Source: Mortierella sp. BCC40632 (taxonomy: Eukaryota > Mortierellomycota > Mortierellomycetes > Mortierellales > Mortierellaceae). Taken from it: a stretch of DNA of 64,000 bases. The stretch covers positions 2,734,001 to 2,798,000 of the forward strand of contig WAEK01000006.1 in assembly GCA_011634665.1 (NCBI GenBank), given 5' to 3'. This document shows positions 34,056 to 45,376 of the stretch, one piece after another. The notes under the pieces are model-generated. The model was not told the DNA's origin and made no database searches. It worked only from the letters and a program-made list of their open reading frames with translations. How positions within the stretch are numbered: position 1 is the stretch's first letter; the number at the start of each line of letters is the position of its first letter. Position numbers and translations under genes: made by a program.

Positions 34056-36174
34056 AAATCCGATTTTGGAAGAGCATAGTGAAGATGGACCAGGCGCAAA
34101 GGCCCTTTTGGCCCTGATGAGAATATGGAATTAGAATCAAAAAGACTCGGGAAAATTGGACCCCCCCCCCCCTCCTTCCTTTCTCCCAAGTGAAAGGTGA
34201 AAGAGTTTCTTACACACTAACTTACCTGTCTCTCTCATTTGCCGCTGGACTTTTTTTTTCTTCTTCTTCTTCTTCTTCTTCTTCTTCTATTATCTTGATT
34301 TATTCCTATTTAGACTGCGGGGGAGTGCTCCGATTACCCCTCGTTTGCTCCTTCAGAGCTGCCCTATAATCTCTACACGCACCTCAACTTTGCGTTTGTA
34401 CTGATCAATGACGATGGCGTGGTAACGATGCAGCATGCCGAGGATGAGAAACTCTACAAAGAACTCAATGCACTCAAACTCAAGAAACCCAGTCTTCGCA
34501 CGACCATCACTGTCGGTAAGAAAAAGCATTTTTTTTTTTTTTTTTTTTTTTTTTTCAAAGAAAAATACTATCAACAGAGTGCTTCTCAGTATGAGAGAGT
34601 GGACGGCGTCTCTTTAGAACCTGGGGGATTTCTCAACTCACTCCATCTCTTTTGATTGGATAACTATTTGATAGGTGGATGGGACATGGATATGGCCCAC
34701 TACTCCAAGATGGTATCCACTCCTGCCAACCGCCAAAAGTTTATCAAGTCAATCATGGCCTTTGTACGGAAGCATGACTTTGATGGCGTCGACTTTGACT
34801 GGGAATAGTAAGAAAAAAAAAACGGCGCGCATATTTTTTTTTTTTTTTGTTTCTACCTAGGAGAAAGGAAGAGTGCAAGGTCGACTCTTTGTTTTTGTAC
34901 TCAAATTTCTTTTTTTTTCTACCTCTTTGTACGGCATAGCCCATCGGACAAACAACGCGGAGGTCATGACAATGACCCCGAGAACTTTGTCACGTTCTTG
35001 AAGGAGATGAGAGATGCAGCAAACCATGAACAACTCAAGGGCAAACAAGAGCGTCTTATTCTGAGTATCGCTCTCCCCGGAGGTCCATTCCATGGTCAAT
35101 ACTTCTTGGTCCCCAAGCTTGCTAAATTTGGTACGCTTTTTTTTTTTTTGTTGTTCGTTATTGCTTGAAGAACAAGATGTGGCAATGTGTGGCGGTGCGG
35201 TGGCGGTGCATCGCCGCTCATACGACAAATCAGGGCCCTAACCCTATTCTTTCCTCAATTAGTCGATTGGTTCAACATCATGGCGTATAATCTCCATGGG
35301 TAAGGTTCTCGGTATTGTTGCACAGCCAAAAATAGAAAGACCTGTCTGACTAGAAACAACTCACTCGCCCTTTGGATTCTTCTTTGCACACCATAGACAA
35401 TGGGAAGACATGGTGTTCTGTGCCGCTCCACTGTATGACACAGCCAAGGACACAAAGTACTTTGGTTACTCTGTTAACGATGCATCCAAATCGATGGCTC
35501 CTTCTACAGTCAGCCCCAAGAAGTTCAATCTCGGACTCTCGCTCTCTGCCGTTACCTTCACACTTAAGGACAAGACAAAGACCACGCCAGGGTCGCCTGC
35601 AGTCGGACCCGGAAGAGAAGGATGCCAGGAAAAGGGTGCCATGGCATATTTTGAAGCCAAGAAACTAGCCAACAATTTGCAGATTGCCGATGCCAGGGAC
35701 CGTATCCACGACCAATTTAACCGTTTGGTGACTCAAGAACCTAGGTTGGATGAGGTTGGCAAGTGCATGTATATGGTGGTGGATGGCGATCAATGGATTG
35801 GTTACGACACGCCTGAGACTTTTGCCCTCAAGATTGATTACTTGAAGAGCTATGGCTTTGGAGGTGTAAGCATCTGGTCCATGGACTCGGACACGTCCAA
35901 CCATGAGTTGACCTCCTCAATCCATGACAGCCTGTTCAAGACCATGATCCAGAGTGAGAGCATTGGTAAGGATGGTAAGGGTGAAGACCCCAAGAGCTCA
36001 ACAGACAAGAAGACAGAGATCTCCAAGAATGGTCTCGGCGGTGCGAACACTGCCCATGGTGGTGTAAAACTTGGAAACGGAAAGGATGCCAGTGCAGGCC
36101 GTCCTGAAGATTCTCTTCGTTCTCTTGTTCGAACAATTGCCTTGGTTTCTACCACTGCTGCTCTTCTCGCATAA
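33577..36174 (+). CDS. GH18 chitinase, secreted, probably GPI-anchored
   Basis: Six exons: 33577-33669, 34314-34515, 34675-34807, 34940-35130, 35263-35299 and 35397-36174, giving 477 residues. The signal peptide is MRLHTLLARAALVLPAVLAA, and VVGYYGK starts the barrel. The catalytic DxxDxDxE motif is DGVDFDWE, with the proton-donor Glu at about residue 142. Other GH18 landmarks are YTHLNFAFV, TITVGGWDMDMAHY, FNIMAYNLHGQW and GGVSIWSMDSD. A Ser/Gly/Lys-rich linker precedes a C-terminal hydrophobic tail (IALVSTTAALLA) that fits a GPI signal. It should cleave chitin at or near the cell wall. All six exons join in phase. Exon 5 is only 37 bases. Intron 1 (644 bases) carries a T21A23 block. The gene converges on a LysM gene. 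Confidence 0.92.
34015..34058. repeat. T21A23 perfect palindromic block in chitinase intron 1
   Basis: Twenty-one T directly followed by twenty-three A. The transcript could fold into a U:A hairpin. A (TTC)n tract lies further on in the same intron (34258-34289). Confidence 0.9.
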
Positions 36175-36620
36175 GCGTGTGTGGGAGAGAGAGAGAAAGA
36201 GAGAGAGAGAGAGAATACACAAAAAAGAAGAGAAAAATATCTGGCCGAGTGTCCATAGTGGCCATCCCTCCTTTACCCTGTCTAGTCCATATTCGTTTCT
36301 TTTTTTTTTTTTTTTTTTTTTTTTTCTATCTTTCTTTCTTTCTGACTAGAAGTTAATTTGCATGCTTGGGACAATGGCAGCTTGAATTGTTATACATTCC
36401 AAACCGCCTCATATTGGCACACACACACTCTTTTCTTTTCTTTTTTTTTTTTTTTTTTTTTCCTTTTTTCTTTTTTCTTTCTTTTCTTTTTCTTTGCTCA
36501 CAGACCATGATTAAAAGGACGGGCATGTAGCCTGAGTATACCATTCATCATTAATGCAAATCTCTCCGTGGGAAAAAAGGAGAAGACAATAATAGTGTCT
36601 GGCACATCTTTTAATATATT
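36175..36620. other. Convergent 3' region of chitinase and LysM genes
   Basis: No gene seen. AG repeats (36184-36215), T runs (36299-36325 and 36440-36461) and T-rich sequence serve as the shared terminator zone. Confidence 0.6.
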
Positions 36621-37259
36621 TTAGAAAAGACTTCCAAGAGGCAAAATGTCTTGGACTGAAGACTCCTCGTGGCTCGCTTCAGGTTCTGGAGCCGCCTCCG
36701 TGCTCTCAGTTTCGGGCTTAGGTGCAGCAGCATCTGGCTGTTTCTGGACTTTGGGATACAGAGGACGCGTTGACTTGGGGGTCGACTCTGTCTTCTGGGG
36801 TTGTGCCTTGGACTGAGGCTTGGCCTTTTGTTCAGCTTCAGCATTGGCTGAAGCAGCAACAGGAGGGGCCTTAATGCACATTCTGTTGCCAACATCGAGG
36901 TTATCGCAGTTTTCGTGGAGACCAGGGTTCAACCTTCGGAGCTCCTCAAAGGTGATGCCAAGCTGCTCTACATAGCTGGCGCATCCATTTGGGAGCTTTT
37001 CTGCTTCTGTTGGATGAAACAAGAGTCATCAATTGCGTTCAAGACGAGGGAAGGGAGGGGAAGGTTGAGAAGAGTTTAGTATGTTATTTGGTACCTGAAA
37101 CGAACCACTGAAAGAGTGAATAGGGTATTAAGCGGTACCTGGAACAATATCAATATCTTTCTCCAAGCATCCGTCAATGGGCGTGGATGGTTTGGCGATG
37201 ACTTGGTAGTTGACCAAAAAGGCCGCGAGGCAGACAGACGCAGCAATAGACAGCTTCAT
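36621..37259 (-). CDS. Secreted single-LysM protein
   Basis: Two exons, 37259-37139 and 37006-36621, giving 168 residues; phase 1 junction. The N-terminus MKLSIAASVCLAAFLVNYQ is a signal peptide. The mature part has a degenerate LysM domain: DIDIVPEAEKLPNGCASYVE, FEELRRLNPGLHENCDNLDV and GNRMCIK, with cysteines placed as in fungal LysM proteins. The rest is a Pro/Lys/Glu-rich tail without structure. LysM binds chitin oligomers; a role in masking or binding wall chitin is inferred. It lies tail to tail with the GH18 chitinase. Confidence 0.8.
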
Positions 37260-37834
37260 AGTGAATACAAAGAGGGGGAAAAAACGTGATGGAAGTGGTG
37301 GTGGAGGTAGTATTTTCTTTTTTTTTTAAAAAAAAAGCTAGCGTTGTGGTGCTTCACTTTTATAGTCCATCCCATTCCTTCAATACAAGGCAATGTGCTG
37401 AGAGAGCGAAACGGGGCGCCAGACAGAGTGGAGAGAGGGAGAGCGGGGCACCGTGAAACGCTGCATCCTTCTCTTTCTCGCTCCGGATATGTTACTACCT
37501 TTCCTGAGATCGTCCAGACGCCGCGTGAACGCATGGGCACATGCATACTTCTTAGACGATACTCGCTTGGAGGGAGGCTCAGCTGGACAAAGGAAAGTCT
37601 AACTAGGAAAAAAGAAGGCTGCTCTCCTTGGAGAGCCAGGCGACAGCAGCAAGGATGCGACAGGACGCTGCTACTGTCATGACCCGTTATTAAGTTGGCT
37701 GAGGCCGAACAAAGGGGCGAGGAGACGCGAAAGAGGAGAAAGAGAGAGGGGGGAGGGACTATGGAGGCGGGCGGTGAGGAGAAACCAGGAAGACTGAAAA
37801 CGGGGTGGGGAGAACCGTTGCGGGGACGCATGCC

Positions 37835-37868
<34 letters not shown>

Positions 37869-38315
37869 TGCTAGTCTCCGCCATTGGCATCTACGCAGCA
37901 TTCACTCAGCAAAGACTGTTCTAACTCAAGAGCAACCTCGACAGTTTACATCTTGGCTCTCGCTTGATTCAGAGGACATGCTAATCCTAATTCTAAGGGA
38001 CCAGTTGTTCACTGACTGGTACGCATTAAACTTTATCTGTCTGTTTGTCTGTTCTCTTAACTACTCGAACTGTGTAAATATACAAAATAATATAAAAAAT
38101 AAGGAGACAATAGGCCAGCAGTCTTCCTTGACTAGCCTGGTCTGGGTTACCCTGAGCTTCGTGTTCAATGGGTGGGGAACTCTTATCGCCGGGGGGTGAG
38201 GGGAGTGCCTGTTCCTCCAGTATCCTTCTGAGCGGGTCAAATTGTGGGTGAGAGGTAAAACGTGGAAAAGTAGAAGAAAGAGAGGCCAAGGGGTGAAATC
38301 TCAGGAACCGCTGAT
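37260..38315. other. Intergenic with LysM promoter
   Basis: No gene seen. The left end holds the LysM promoter. A T run lies at 37838-37867. The right part, next to the first EF-hand gene, is ordinary sequence. Confidence 0.5.
37358..37364 (-). promoter_or_regulatory. TATA box of the LysM gene
   Basis: TATAAAA on the minus strand about 100 bases upstream of ATG 37259. Confidence 0.45.
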
Positions 38316-38751
38316 TTAAGGCGTTTTGTTCTTCGTGAGCTTGTCGGCAAGGGCAACGAACTCATTAAAGTCGATGTGCTGGTCGTTGTTGATATCAAAC
38401 TCCTTCATGGTCTCAGCAATCGAATGTGGTTGGACCTTTTGGCCAACGATGCGCAACAGTGAACGCAGCTCGCTTGAGTTGATGGCTCCGTCGCCGTTGC
38501 GGTCAAAGGCATCGAAGCTCTCCTTGAAGGAGGCCAGCTCATGTTCAGTGAAGTTGGCAGTCGACTGGGAGGGCCCGAAAGGGTAATGGCAGATGGTGCG
38601 TGAGAGAGAGAAAGGAGAGAGAGAGGAGAGAGAAGAGTAAGATGTCTGTTCATTAGGGCGGGAGAAAATATCTGCAGACCAAAGGCCACTCCAAGTCGTC
38701 GGATTTTCTCTCCTCTTTCTTCTTTTCTTTCCAAGCAATTGTCCTTACCAT
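38316..38751 (-). CDS. Two-EF-hand protein, paralogue 1
   Basis: The start codon 38751-38749 stands alone before a GTAAGG donor; exon 2 is 38564-38316. The product is 83 residues with two EF-hand loops, DRNGDGAINSSE and DINNDQHIDFNE. The first loop is canonical. The second lacks the usual Gly at loop position 6 (Gln instead), so its calcium binding may be weak. The layout is half a calmodulin, similar in size to plant polcalcins. Two paralogues follow upstream at 40.2 and 41.4 kb. A role as a small calcium sensor is inferred; the partner is unknown. Confidence 0.85.
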
Positions 38752-40162
38752 GGTGATATGGGATACGGGTGTTGGGTACAGAGTGAGTAGGGGAGAATGA
38801 GAAAGAGCGAGAAAGGAAGAAGAAAAAAAAAGTGGGAGAGGAATGAGAGGAGCAACAGGAATGAGAGGAATGAGAGGAATGGAGAAGAAAGTGAACAATG
38901 GAAGGAATGGAAGGGTCCTGCAGCAGACAGGTCTAAGTGAGGCGCTTTATATGTCTTTTTTTACCAGTAGATCCCGCTCGGCTCTCCGCCCTTCATCTTC
39001 TAACCACCCACCCACCTGTCCTCTTTCCTCTTTCTCTTTCCTCTTTCCTCCGGGGTTTCTGCATTATTGAGCTTTTGGGATTTACTTGTCTGACTGTCCG
39101 TCCCTGGCCTTGTCCTTGGTGGTACGGACTTTGTCCATACAATTAGTTAACAGGCCCTCGTTCTGTTCCGCTCCTTGGAGTCAAGAGGCCTAGGGGCCAA
39201 GTAAAAAGGGACCTCCCTGGGTCTCCCTTTGGTGCTGTCGGGGATATCTATTAAATAACCTTGCGCGGCCTGGGTTCGTTTATGGAACTCGCCCTCTGGG
39301 ACTAGCTCCGTTTCCCTGTCGCAAGAAGTTTCCTGAATGGGTTCACCCTACGATCGCCTATTGGGCCTTGGCTTAGTCTCATCTGGTCCACTGGTTCAGG
39401 CCGTGCACCATTGCTGAAAGAGAGAGTGAGAGTGAGAAAGAAAGCACGGTTTGGGCCGAGAACTTCTGGGCAAAGTATTTCTAGACATGGATAGGATAGA
39501 GAGCCAACAAAATTCAGGTGGGAATAGGGCATGGACGAGGAGGAGCTCGTGAGAGGAGCACACTACAAATCTTTTGGTGTTCGCGCATGAAGGGGAAGGT
39601 CCAAGCTGACAAAAACACCCAGCCATCTCTCCCCTCCCCTTTTTTTTTCTGGTTCAAGAAAGTCCCAGCATGCTTCTTCTGCTAACTTCGATTACTGGGA
39701 CAATCCACCATATCCCCACCAGTGTCGAGGCAAGATCGCTCTTGACTGTCAACACCAACAGCCAGCCTCATCTCCCATGCACTGGCACAGCCCGATTCCA
39801 TTGGGACGAGAGCCGGTGAAAAGGCACGCCAATTTGTGCATCCGTCTCAGGCTGGACTGACCGACCACAAGTCAGCGAGCACTGGTGTTGAGTCTCTTTG
39901 CGGCTGCGGTGCGCGAGTTTTATTACTAGATGGCTAATCCTGAAAGTGAGTGAGAACGAGAGTGAGAGGCCCACTCTGGACCAGAGGCTGGGTCCCGGGT
40001 ATTAGGTAATTTTGCTCATTCAACTCCTCTGAAAGATCTGCCGTATTTTCCGCTTCTGGAGAAAACGAGGGAAAGGGCCGAGCCAGCAAAGACTCGGAGA
40101 GAGACAGTAAAAAAAAAAAAAGAGAGAGAGAGAGAGAGGCGGGGTGAAGAGTGGGCGGTTCT
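38752..40162. other. Intergenic between EF-hand paralogues 1 and 2
   Basis: No gene seen. It holds the promoter of paralogue 1 (TATAAAG on the minus strand near 38945-38951) and, from about 39510, a flank that is duplicated next to paralogue 3. Confidence 0.6.
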
Positions 40163-40564
40163 TTAAGTGGCGATGACCTTGTTCTTCATGAGTGATCTAG
40201 CAAGCACAAGGAACTCGTCAAAGTCGATGAAGCCGCTCAAGTCGACATCGTACTCGGCCAACTTTTTCTCGAGGCCAGCGGCATCGACCTTGTAGCCGAC
40301 AGTATGCAGGAGTGAGTGCAGCTCACGGCGGGAGATCGAGCCATTGCCATCGCGGTCAAAGATATCGAAGCTCTCTTTGAAGGAATTCAGCTCCTGCTCA
40401 GTGAAGACGTCGGCCGACTGGATGGAGAGCGTGAGAGAGAGAGAGAGAGAGAGAAGAAAAGTAGGATGTCCATTTGTCAGAGCGGAGAATGATGCAGGTC
40501 TAAGGCTACTCTAAATCGTCGGATATTCTCTCTTTTCCTTTTCTCGAACAATTGACCTTACCAT
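39512..40564. repeat. Segmental duplication unit A (EF-hand gene 2 plus 3' flank)
   Basis: Non-coding sequence from about 39512 and the adjoining gene are similar to unit B. Shared landmarks include CCAAGCTGACAAAAACAC (39601), GTGTCGAGGC, GGCCCACTCTGGACCAGAG and GTATTAGGTAATTTTGCTC, all in the same order. Confidence 0.85.
40163..40564 (-). CDS. Two-EF-hand protein, paralogue 2
   Basis: The start codon 40564-40562 stands alone before GTAAGG; exon 2 is 40417-40163. The product is 85 residues with loops DRDGNGSISRRE and DVDLSGFIDFDE, both with acceptable calcium ligands. It shares FTEQELNSFKESFDIFD and RRELHSLLHTVG with paralogue 3. Too short and split to stand out as an open frame, it is recognised by similarity to its neighbours. 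The intron is 144 bases and carries AG repeats. Confidence 0.85.
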
Positions 40565-41371
40565 GATGGTGTGGGGGATGGGCGTTAGGTATGTACAGGA
40601 CGCGGTAGGTGGAAACAAAGAGAAAGTGAGGAGGTGTGTGTGTATGTGTGTGTGAAGAACAATAGAAGGAAAAAAAAAAAATCGCAAGCGGGTTCAAGCG
40701 AAGCTTTTTATGTCCTTCATCTTCAAATCTCCCAGGGTTTCTGCAAACTGAACTTTTGGGATTTGTGGTACAACCCATCGAGTTGTGGATGGGAATAGGA
40801 CATGAGGGAGGGTTTGCTACAGATCTTTCCTTTGGTGTCCACGCATGAAGGGAAGGTCCAAGCTGACAAAAACACTGAACAATCCCTTTTTTCTTGGTCC
40901 AAGAAAGCCAAAGCATGCTCTTCCTTGCTTATTTCGATTGCTGGGACAGTCCATTGTGTCCCTAAGAAGCAGATCCAATGTAGCCTACAAGTGTCGAGGC
41001 GAGATCGCTCTTGGCTGCTAACATTCACAACCAGCATCGTCTTCCGAGCCCTGACACAGCCTGGTCCCAATGAGGCGAGAGCCGGTATTTAGGCCATTCT
41101 GTGCTGGATTGGTCGACCACAAGTCAATGAGTGCTGGGCGTCAGATCTTTTTTGCACCTGCGGTGTGCAAGTTTTATTACAAGATAGCTATCTGAAGAGT
41201 GAGAGGAAGCGGGAGTTTGAGGCCCACTCTGGACCAGAGACTGGACCCCGAGTATTAGGTAATTTTGCTCGCTCCACTCTTCTGGAAGATCTACCATATT
41301 TTCCACTTCAAAAGACGAAAGAACCGAGAAAGAGAAGAGAAAGAGGCGGGGTGAGGAGTAAGGGCGGCTCT
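40565..41371. other. Intergenic between EF-hand paralogues 2 and 3
   Basis: No gene seen. The left part is the promoter of paralogue 2 (ACATAAAAAG on the minus strand near 40704-40713, like the box of paralogue 1). The right part is duplicated flank. Confidence 0.6.
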
Positions 41372-41765
41372 TTAAGCGGTGGTGCTGGGGACTTTGTTCT
41401 TGATGAGACGCTGAGCAAGCTCGAGGAACTCATTAAAGCTGATGTTACCGTTCTTGTCGGCATCGTATTTGGACAACATTTCCTCGAGGCCCGTGGCATT
41501 GACCTTGTGGCCGACAGTATGCAGGAGTGAGTGCAGCTCACGGCGGGAGATCGTACCGTCGCCGTTGCGATCAAAGATATTGAAGCTCTCCTTGAGATCG
41601 TTCGTCTCCTGCTCCGAGAAAGTTGTTTGGGTCTGTCAAGGCGTGAAAAGGAGTACACACAAACACAAGGCAGTGATCTGTTAGGTCTTCTGCCACTGGA
41701 CAACGTGGCCATTGGCATTGAGGTGGACATGCTGGTCATCACAGATGAGCCGAAATGCTTACCAT
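40778..41765. repeat. Segmental duplication unit B (EF-hand gene 3 plus 3' flank)
   Basis: Counterpart of unit A at an offset of about 1.2 kb. The flank is diverged with small indels, so the duplication is not recent. Confidence 0.85.
41372..41765 (-). CDS. Two-EF-hand protein, paralogue 3
   Basis: The start codon 41765-41763 stands alone before GTAAGC; exon 2 is 41632-41372. The product is 87 residues with loops DRNGDGTISRRE and DADKNGNISFNE, both canonical. The same one-codon first coding exon is shared with paralogues 1 and 2, which shows common descent. The C-terminus KNKVPSTTA differs from the others. Confidence 0.85.
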
Positions 41766-42445
41766 GGCTGCTATTGGTTGAGTGATTCGGTGAGAAGGGG
41801 AGAAAAGTGATCGAGGAGAAAAGAAGTAAGATGAAATGAGCTGGATGCGGTTGGGAAGAAAAACGAAAAAGAAAAAAAAGAAGAGAAAGAGAGGAGAGAG
41901 AGGTACTGTTCTTGTATTCGTCCTGCAGACTGCAGCCCGCATTGGCTCTGTGGTTTGCTCTGTTCTGCTTTCTTCTTACTCGACCAAACTACAGTACCCT
42001 GCAGCCTCGTCGCCCATGGCCAGTTCTCCGCCGGGTAAAAAGGGCCGTCGCACGTATCTCCCAAAGTCCATCTCTTGCTCGCGCGCGCACAATGCCCGAG
42101 GTGTGTTGGGCTGGGCTGTTCTTTGACGCCCTTCGCGGCTGTGTGGACGATGGATTACATGGTGTACCGAGGAAACGCGCGTGGGCGCTGGGAGTCTTTG
42201 GCCTAGAGACAAAGCAGATACGATCGATCCATGCAGCTGAAGTTGCGGGCATCCAATCCCTGTCATCCGTCTCTTTCATTCCACTCGCTCGTACACTCCA
42301 ACCAAGCCTCGATCTCTTTCGACAGCAACAGGCAGGAGGCGAGGCAGCAGGCAGCAGGCAGCAGCAACAGCAGCGGCAGACAGCAGCACAGACACACAGT
42401 CCTTTCTCTCTCTCTCTCTCTGTCTCTCTCTGCTCTCTTCTTACG

Positions 42446-42480
<35 letters not shown>

Positions 42481-42554
42481 CCTCTCCCTCTCCTCTCTCT
42501 CTCTCTCTGCCTCCTCCCTAGGAAATAAAAAGAAGAGAGGAAATACAAAGCCCA
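41766..42554. other. Intergenic between EF-hand paralogue 3 and QNG1
   Basis: No gene seen. Divergent promoters lie here. The right part is CAG-rich (42320-42390) and then CT-rich (42405-42515), just before the QNG1 start. Confidence 0.55.
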
Positions 42555-44609
42555 ATGGCGCACCGTAATCCAGTCCTCGAGAGCGCTGAATTCATTCATC
42601 TCGTAAGCATTATCCCCTCTTTTCGATCAATCGATTTTATTTTAATTTTTTCTGCTTGATCCACGAGTGATCATCACCCTCGACTCATCTTCCATCTCCT
42701 TGTCCAGCACAGTACCCATGTCTCTATTCCGCAAGAAGGTATCAGCCGCGGAGCTGCTCAGGTGAGTCCATGTTTCGCGCCTCGTAGACGTTGGCGAACC
42801 GTGTTTGTTTAGCCTCTTGCCAACCCGCATAGCTCTGTCCTACATGCATAGATCTTTGAGGCCATGAAAAAAACCCATTATGACACGAGCAAGGTAGAAA
42901 ACCCAATACTCCAAAACTCTACGCCATCGATCAATGTACCGTTGGATAACTGTACCATGGTTCACTAACAGGCACTGTGTTCTCGAATAGTGGAAGGAGC
43001 ATCCGCTGAACCCAAAAGAGTGTAACCGCGAGACAGTAAACTGGTATCGACAATCGTAGCTCGCTCTCCTTCTCTTTCTCGCTCTCGCCCTCTTCAGGTG
43101 GTCATCGCGCTCATTTTCTTGTATTTCAACTTGTCAACACTCCTGAAAATTGGCATTGGATCCTCTCGGCTGAAATAGGATCTTCCTGGTTGATCTGCTC
43201 AACTTTTCATTTTGGTCCGACGTCGATATTGCAGACACTGGTGTCCCCCACCCCGATCGCTATAAAGTAACTCACCATGGAGTTGGTTATACAGGCTACT
43301 GGTCCATGGTTGCTTCTGTTAATCGAGGTAAAAAAAAAAAAAAAAAAAAAAAAAGTGCATATTCTAAATTACCCTGACAGAGTAGATGATCTCCTCACCC
43401 CAGATAAGGAGCACGACCTGTTAACTGCCATTTTGCTTTGATCTTGCAGCATTGGAAGAGGGTATCCCTCTGACCACGCCCGAATTCTTTGCCTCTGAAG
43501 AAAAGCTGCCCGACGAAGAGATCAGGAGGATCTTCCGGTCTGACACAATTGAGCAGATCCCTTTATTGGACGATCGAATTCGAGTGATTCGCGAGGCGGG
43601 CAAGGTTTTGGTGGAGGTATGGAGTCTTTTTTTTTTTTTTTTTTTTTTACTTCTTCCTTGTCTGCCTTTCTTCTTTCAGAGGCCATTTCTTCCTTTTCTT
43701 TATTGTATGATCAAGAAGTAACCTGGTGGTGTTTCCTCCTTCTCGCATATTAGAAATTCGAAGGCAGCTTCACAAACTGTATAGCCCAGGCTCAGGGATC
43801 TGCTTTGGCGTTGGTAGATATTATCACTTCCAACTTTTCATCGTTCCGAGACGAGTCGACCTTTTGTGGCCGGAAAGGTAAAATATCTACAAATGTTGTA
43901 GTCAATTGGATCGTTAGTCGTACTTTCCATGAAGAAAGTAAAGATCGACTAACTCTCTCTCTCTCTCATCGCCTTACCTAATAGTTCAAATCAACAAGAG
44001 GCCGCAGATTTTGGTCGCCGATCTTTGGTAGCGTGGACCAATTGAATTGAGACTGGTTCAGATGACTGAGACCTTGGACCGAATGCACTACGACTCTAGA
44101 TCTATCTGCCAAAGGGCTAGGCAGCTCCTTACTCAATCTACTGTGATGTGATCGCCTTTTCTTTTTTTCCCTTCCTTTTCTTTACTATAATACTAATTAG
44201 GGCTTGTTTCCAGAACCAAGGGTACGGTGCATTCCATGACATTGACGAAATCACCATGTTTGCAGACTATCGGGTCCCCCAAACCCTGTACCACTTTCAA
44301 TGTCTCCAGTACTCTCAGGAACTACTTGATGTGTTGGACCGAGGAGAGCTGCTCCTCAATGGGGCACCCATGGAGGTAGAAATCCGAGGCAACTCCATTT
44401 GGGCCGTGGAACTAATCCGTAGGAGGATTCAAGAGCTTATCCGAGAAGAGCAGGAACTCTCTGGTAGCGAGAAACCTCCAAAGATGCAGACTGTCAATGC
44501 GATCTTGATTGACTTTTTTATCTGGGATTTTGCCAAGGCGGCTCAGCAGGATCTGGCGCGCGGACAGCGATCTGTCAAAGTCCACAGAACCCGCTCTGTA
44601 TTCTACTGA
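42555..44609 (+). CDS. QNG1: Queuosine 5'-phosphate N-glycosylase/hydrolase (QNG1, DUF2419)
   Basis: Nine exons: 42555-42602, 42708-42761, 42852-42893, 42991-43043, 43179-43327, 43450-43616, 43754-43877, 43985-44027 and 44201-44609, giving 362 residues with all phases consistent. Family landmarks are VDLLNFSFWSD, GYTGYWSMVASVNRALEEGI, KFEGSFTNCI, QILVADLW, ITMFADYRVPQ, EVEIRGNSIWAVELI and FFIWDFA. The protein releases queuine from queuosine-5'-phosphate so it can be reused for tRNA modification. Small exons (42-54 bases) make the N-terminus easy to lose. Intron 5 begins GTA followed by 25 A. Length matches animal QNG1 closely. Cytosolic or mitochondrial location is not decided by sequence. 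Confidence 0.9.
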
Positions 44610-45376
44610 GCGTCGCAGGATAGTTCTGGTTTTTTTTTTTTTTTTTTTTTTTCTTCATAGCAACATAGACCTAGAGGACGTGAAGGCTTAGTTTAAATTG
44701 GGGGAGAATTTAATCATAGTGGAGCAGGGTGGACGGGGTTCTTTCTTTTCGAAATCTTTTTCTGTATGTGACTGAAATGAGAGCCGGATGGATATCCGCG
44801 GGAGAGGATCAAGTGGACAGATCCAGGATGCTGCTGGATCCATCGATCCATACATCAACCATTCGTCTCTGGAGCCACCATCTACATCTTAGTGCTAAGA
44901 GCCATGGGAGACCCTAGAAGGAGGGTATTGTCCATGCTCCACCGATCACCATCATCTACATCATCTTGCTCAGCATTGGAATCATTTCCTGGATCCTGAC
45001 AACTCATCACAGATGGAAGATGATAACCTCCTCCTCCCTCCATTAAAGGCCGTAAAATGACCAACTCTGGATCCAGATCTTTTGTCAATCTAAAATCAGA
45101 GAGTCGATCGCATCCATGTCGAAAAACCAACATTTATCGTCCCAAAAGCTCCATGGAGCCCAGGGAGGACACTCAACTACTACTACTACTGTGATGGCTG
45201 ATCCAACCCAGTTTATGGAGCCATCTACAACCATGGCCAACAATACGAGTCAGCAACGAATAATATTCTCCAAAGACAAAGAGGAGCTACTTGACTCAGC
45301 AATGGGGAGAAGGGAAATAGACCATCGGATGGGAGCTAACTCTGGACATCCTTTCTGGCCCTCTGCCCAGTAGAAA
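44610..45376. other. Intergenic between QNG1 and eL32
   Basis: No gene seen. A T run at 44630-44652 follows QNG1. The rest is the eL32 promoter region without a clear TATA box. Confidence 0.5.
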
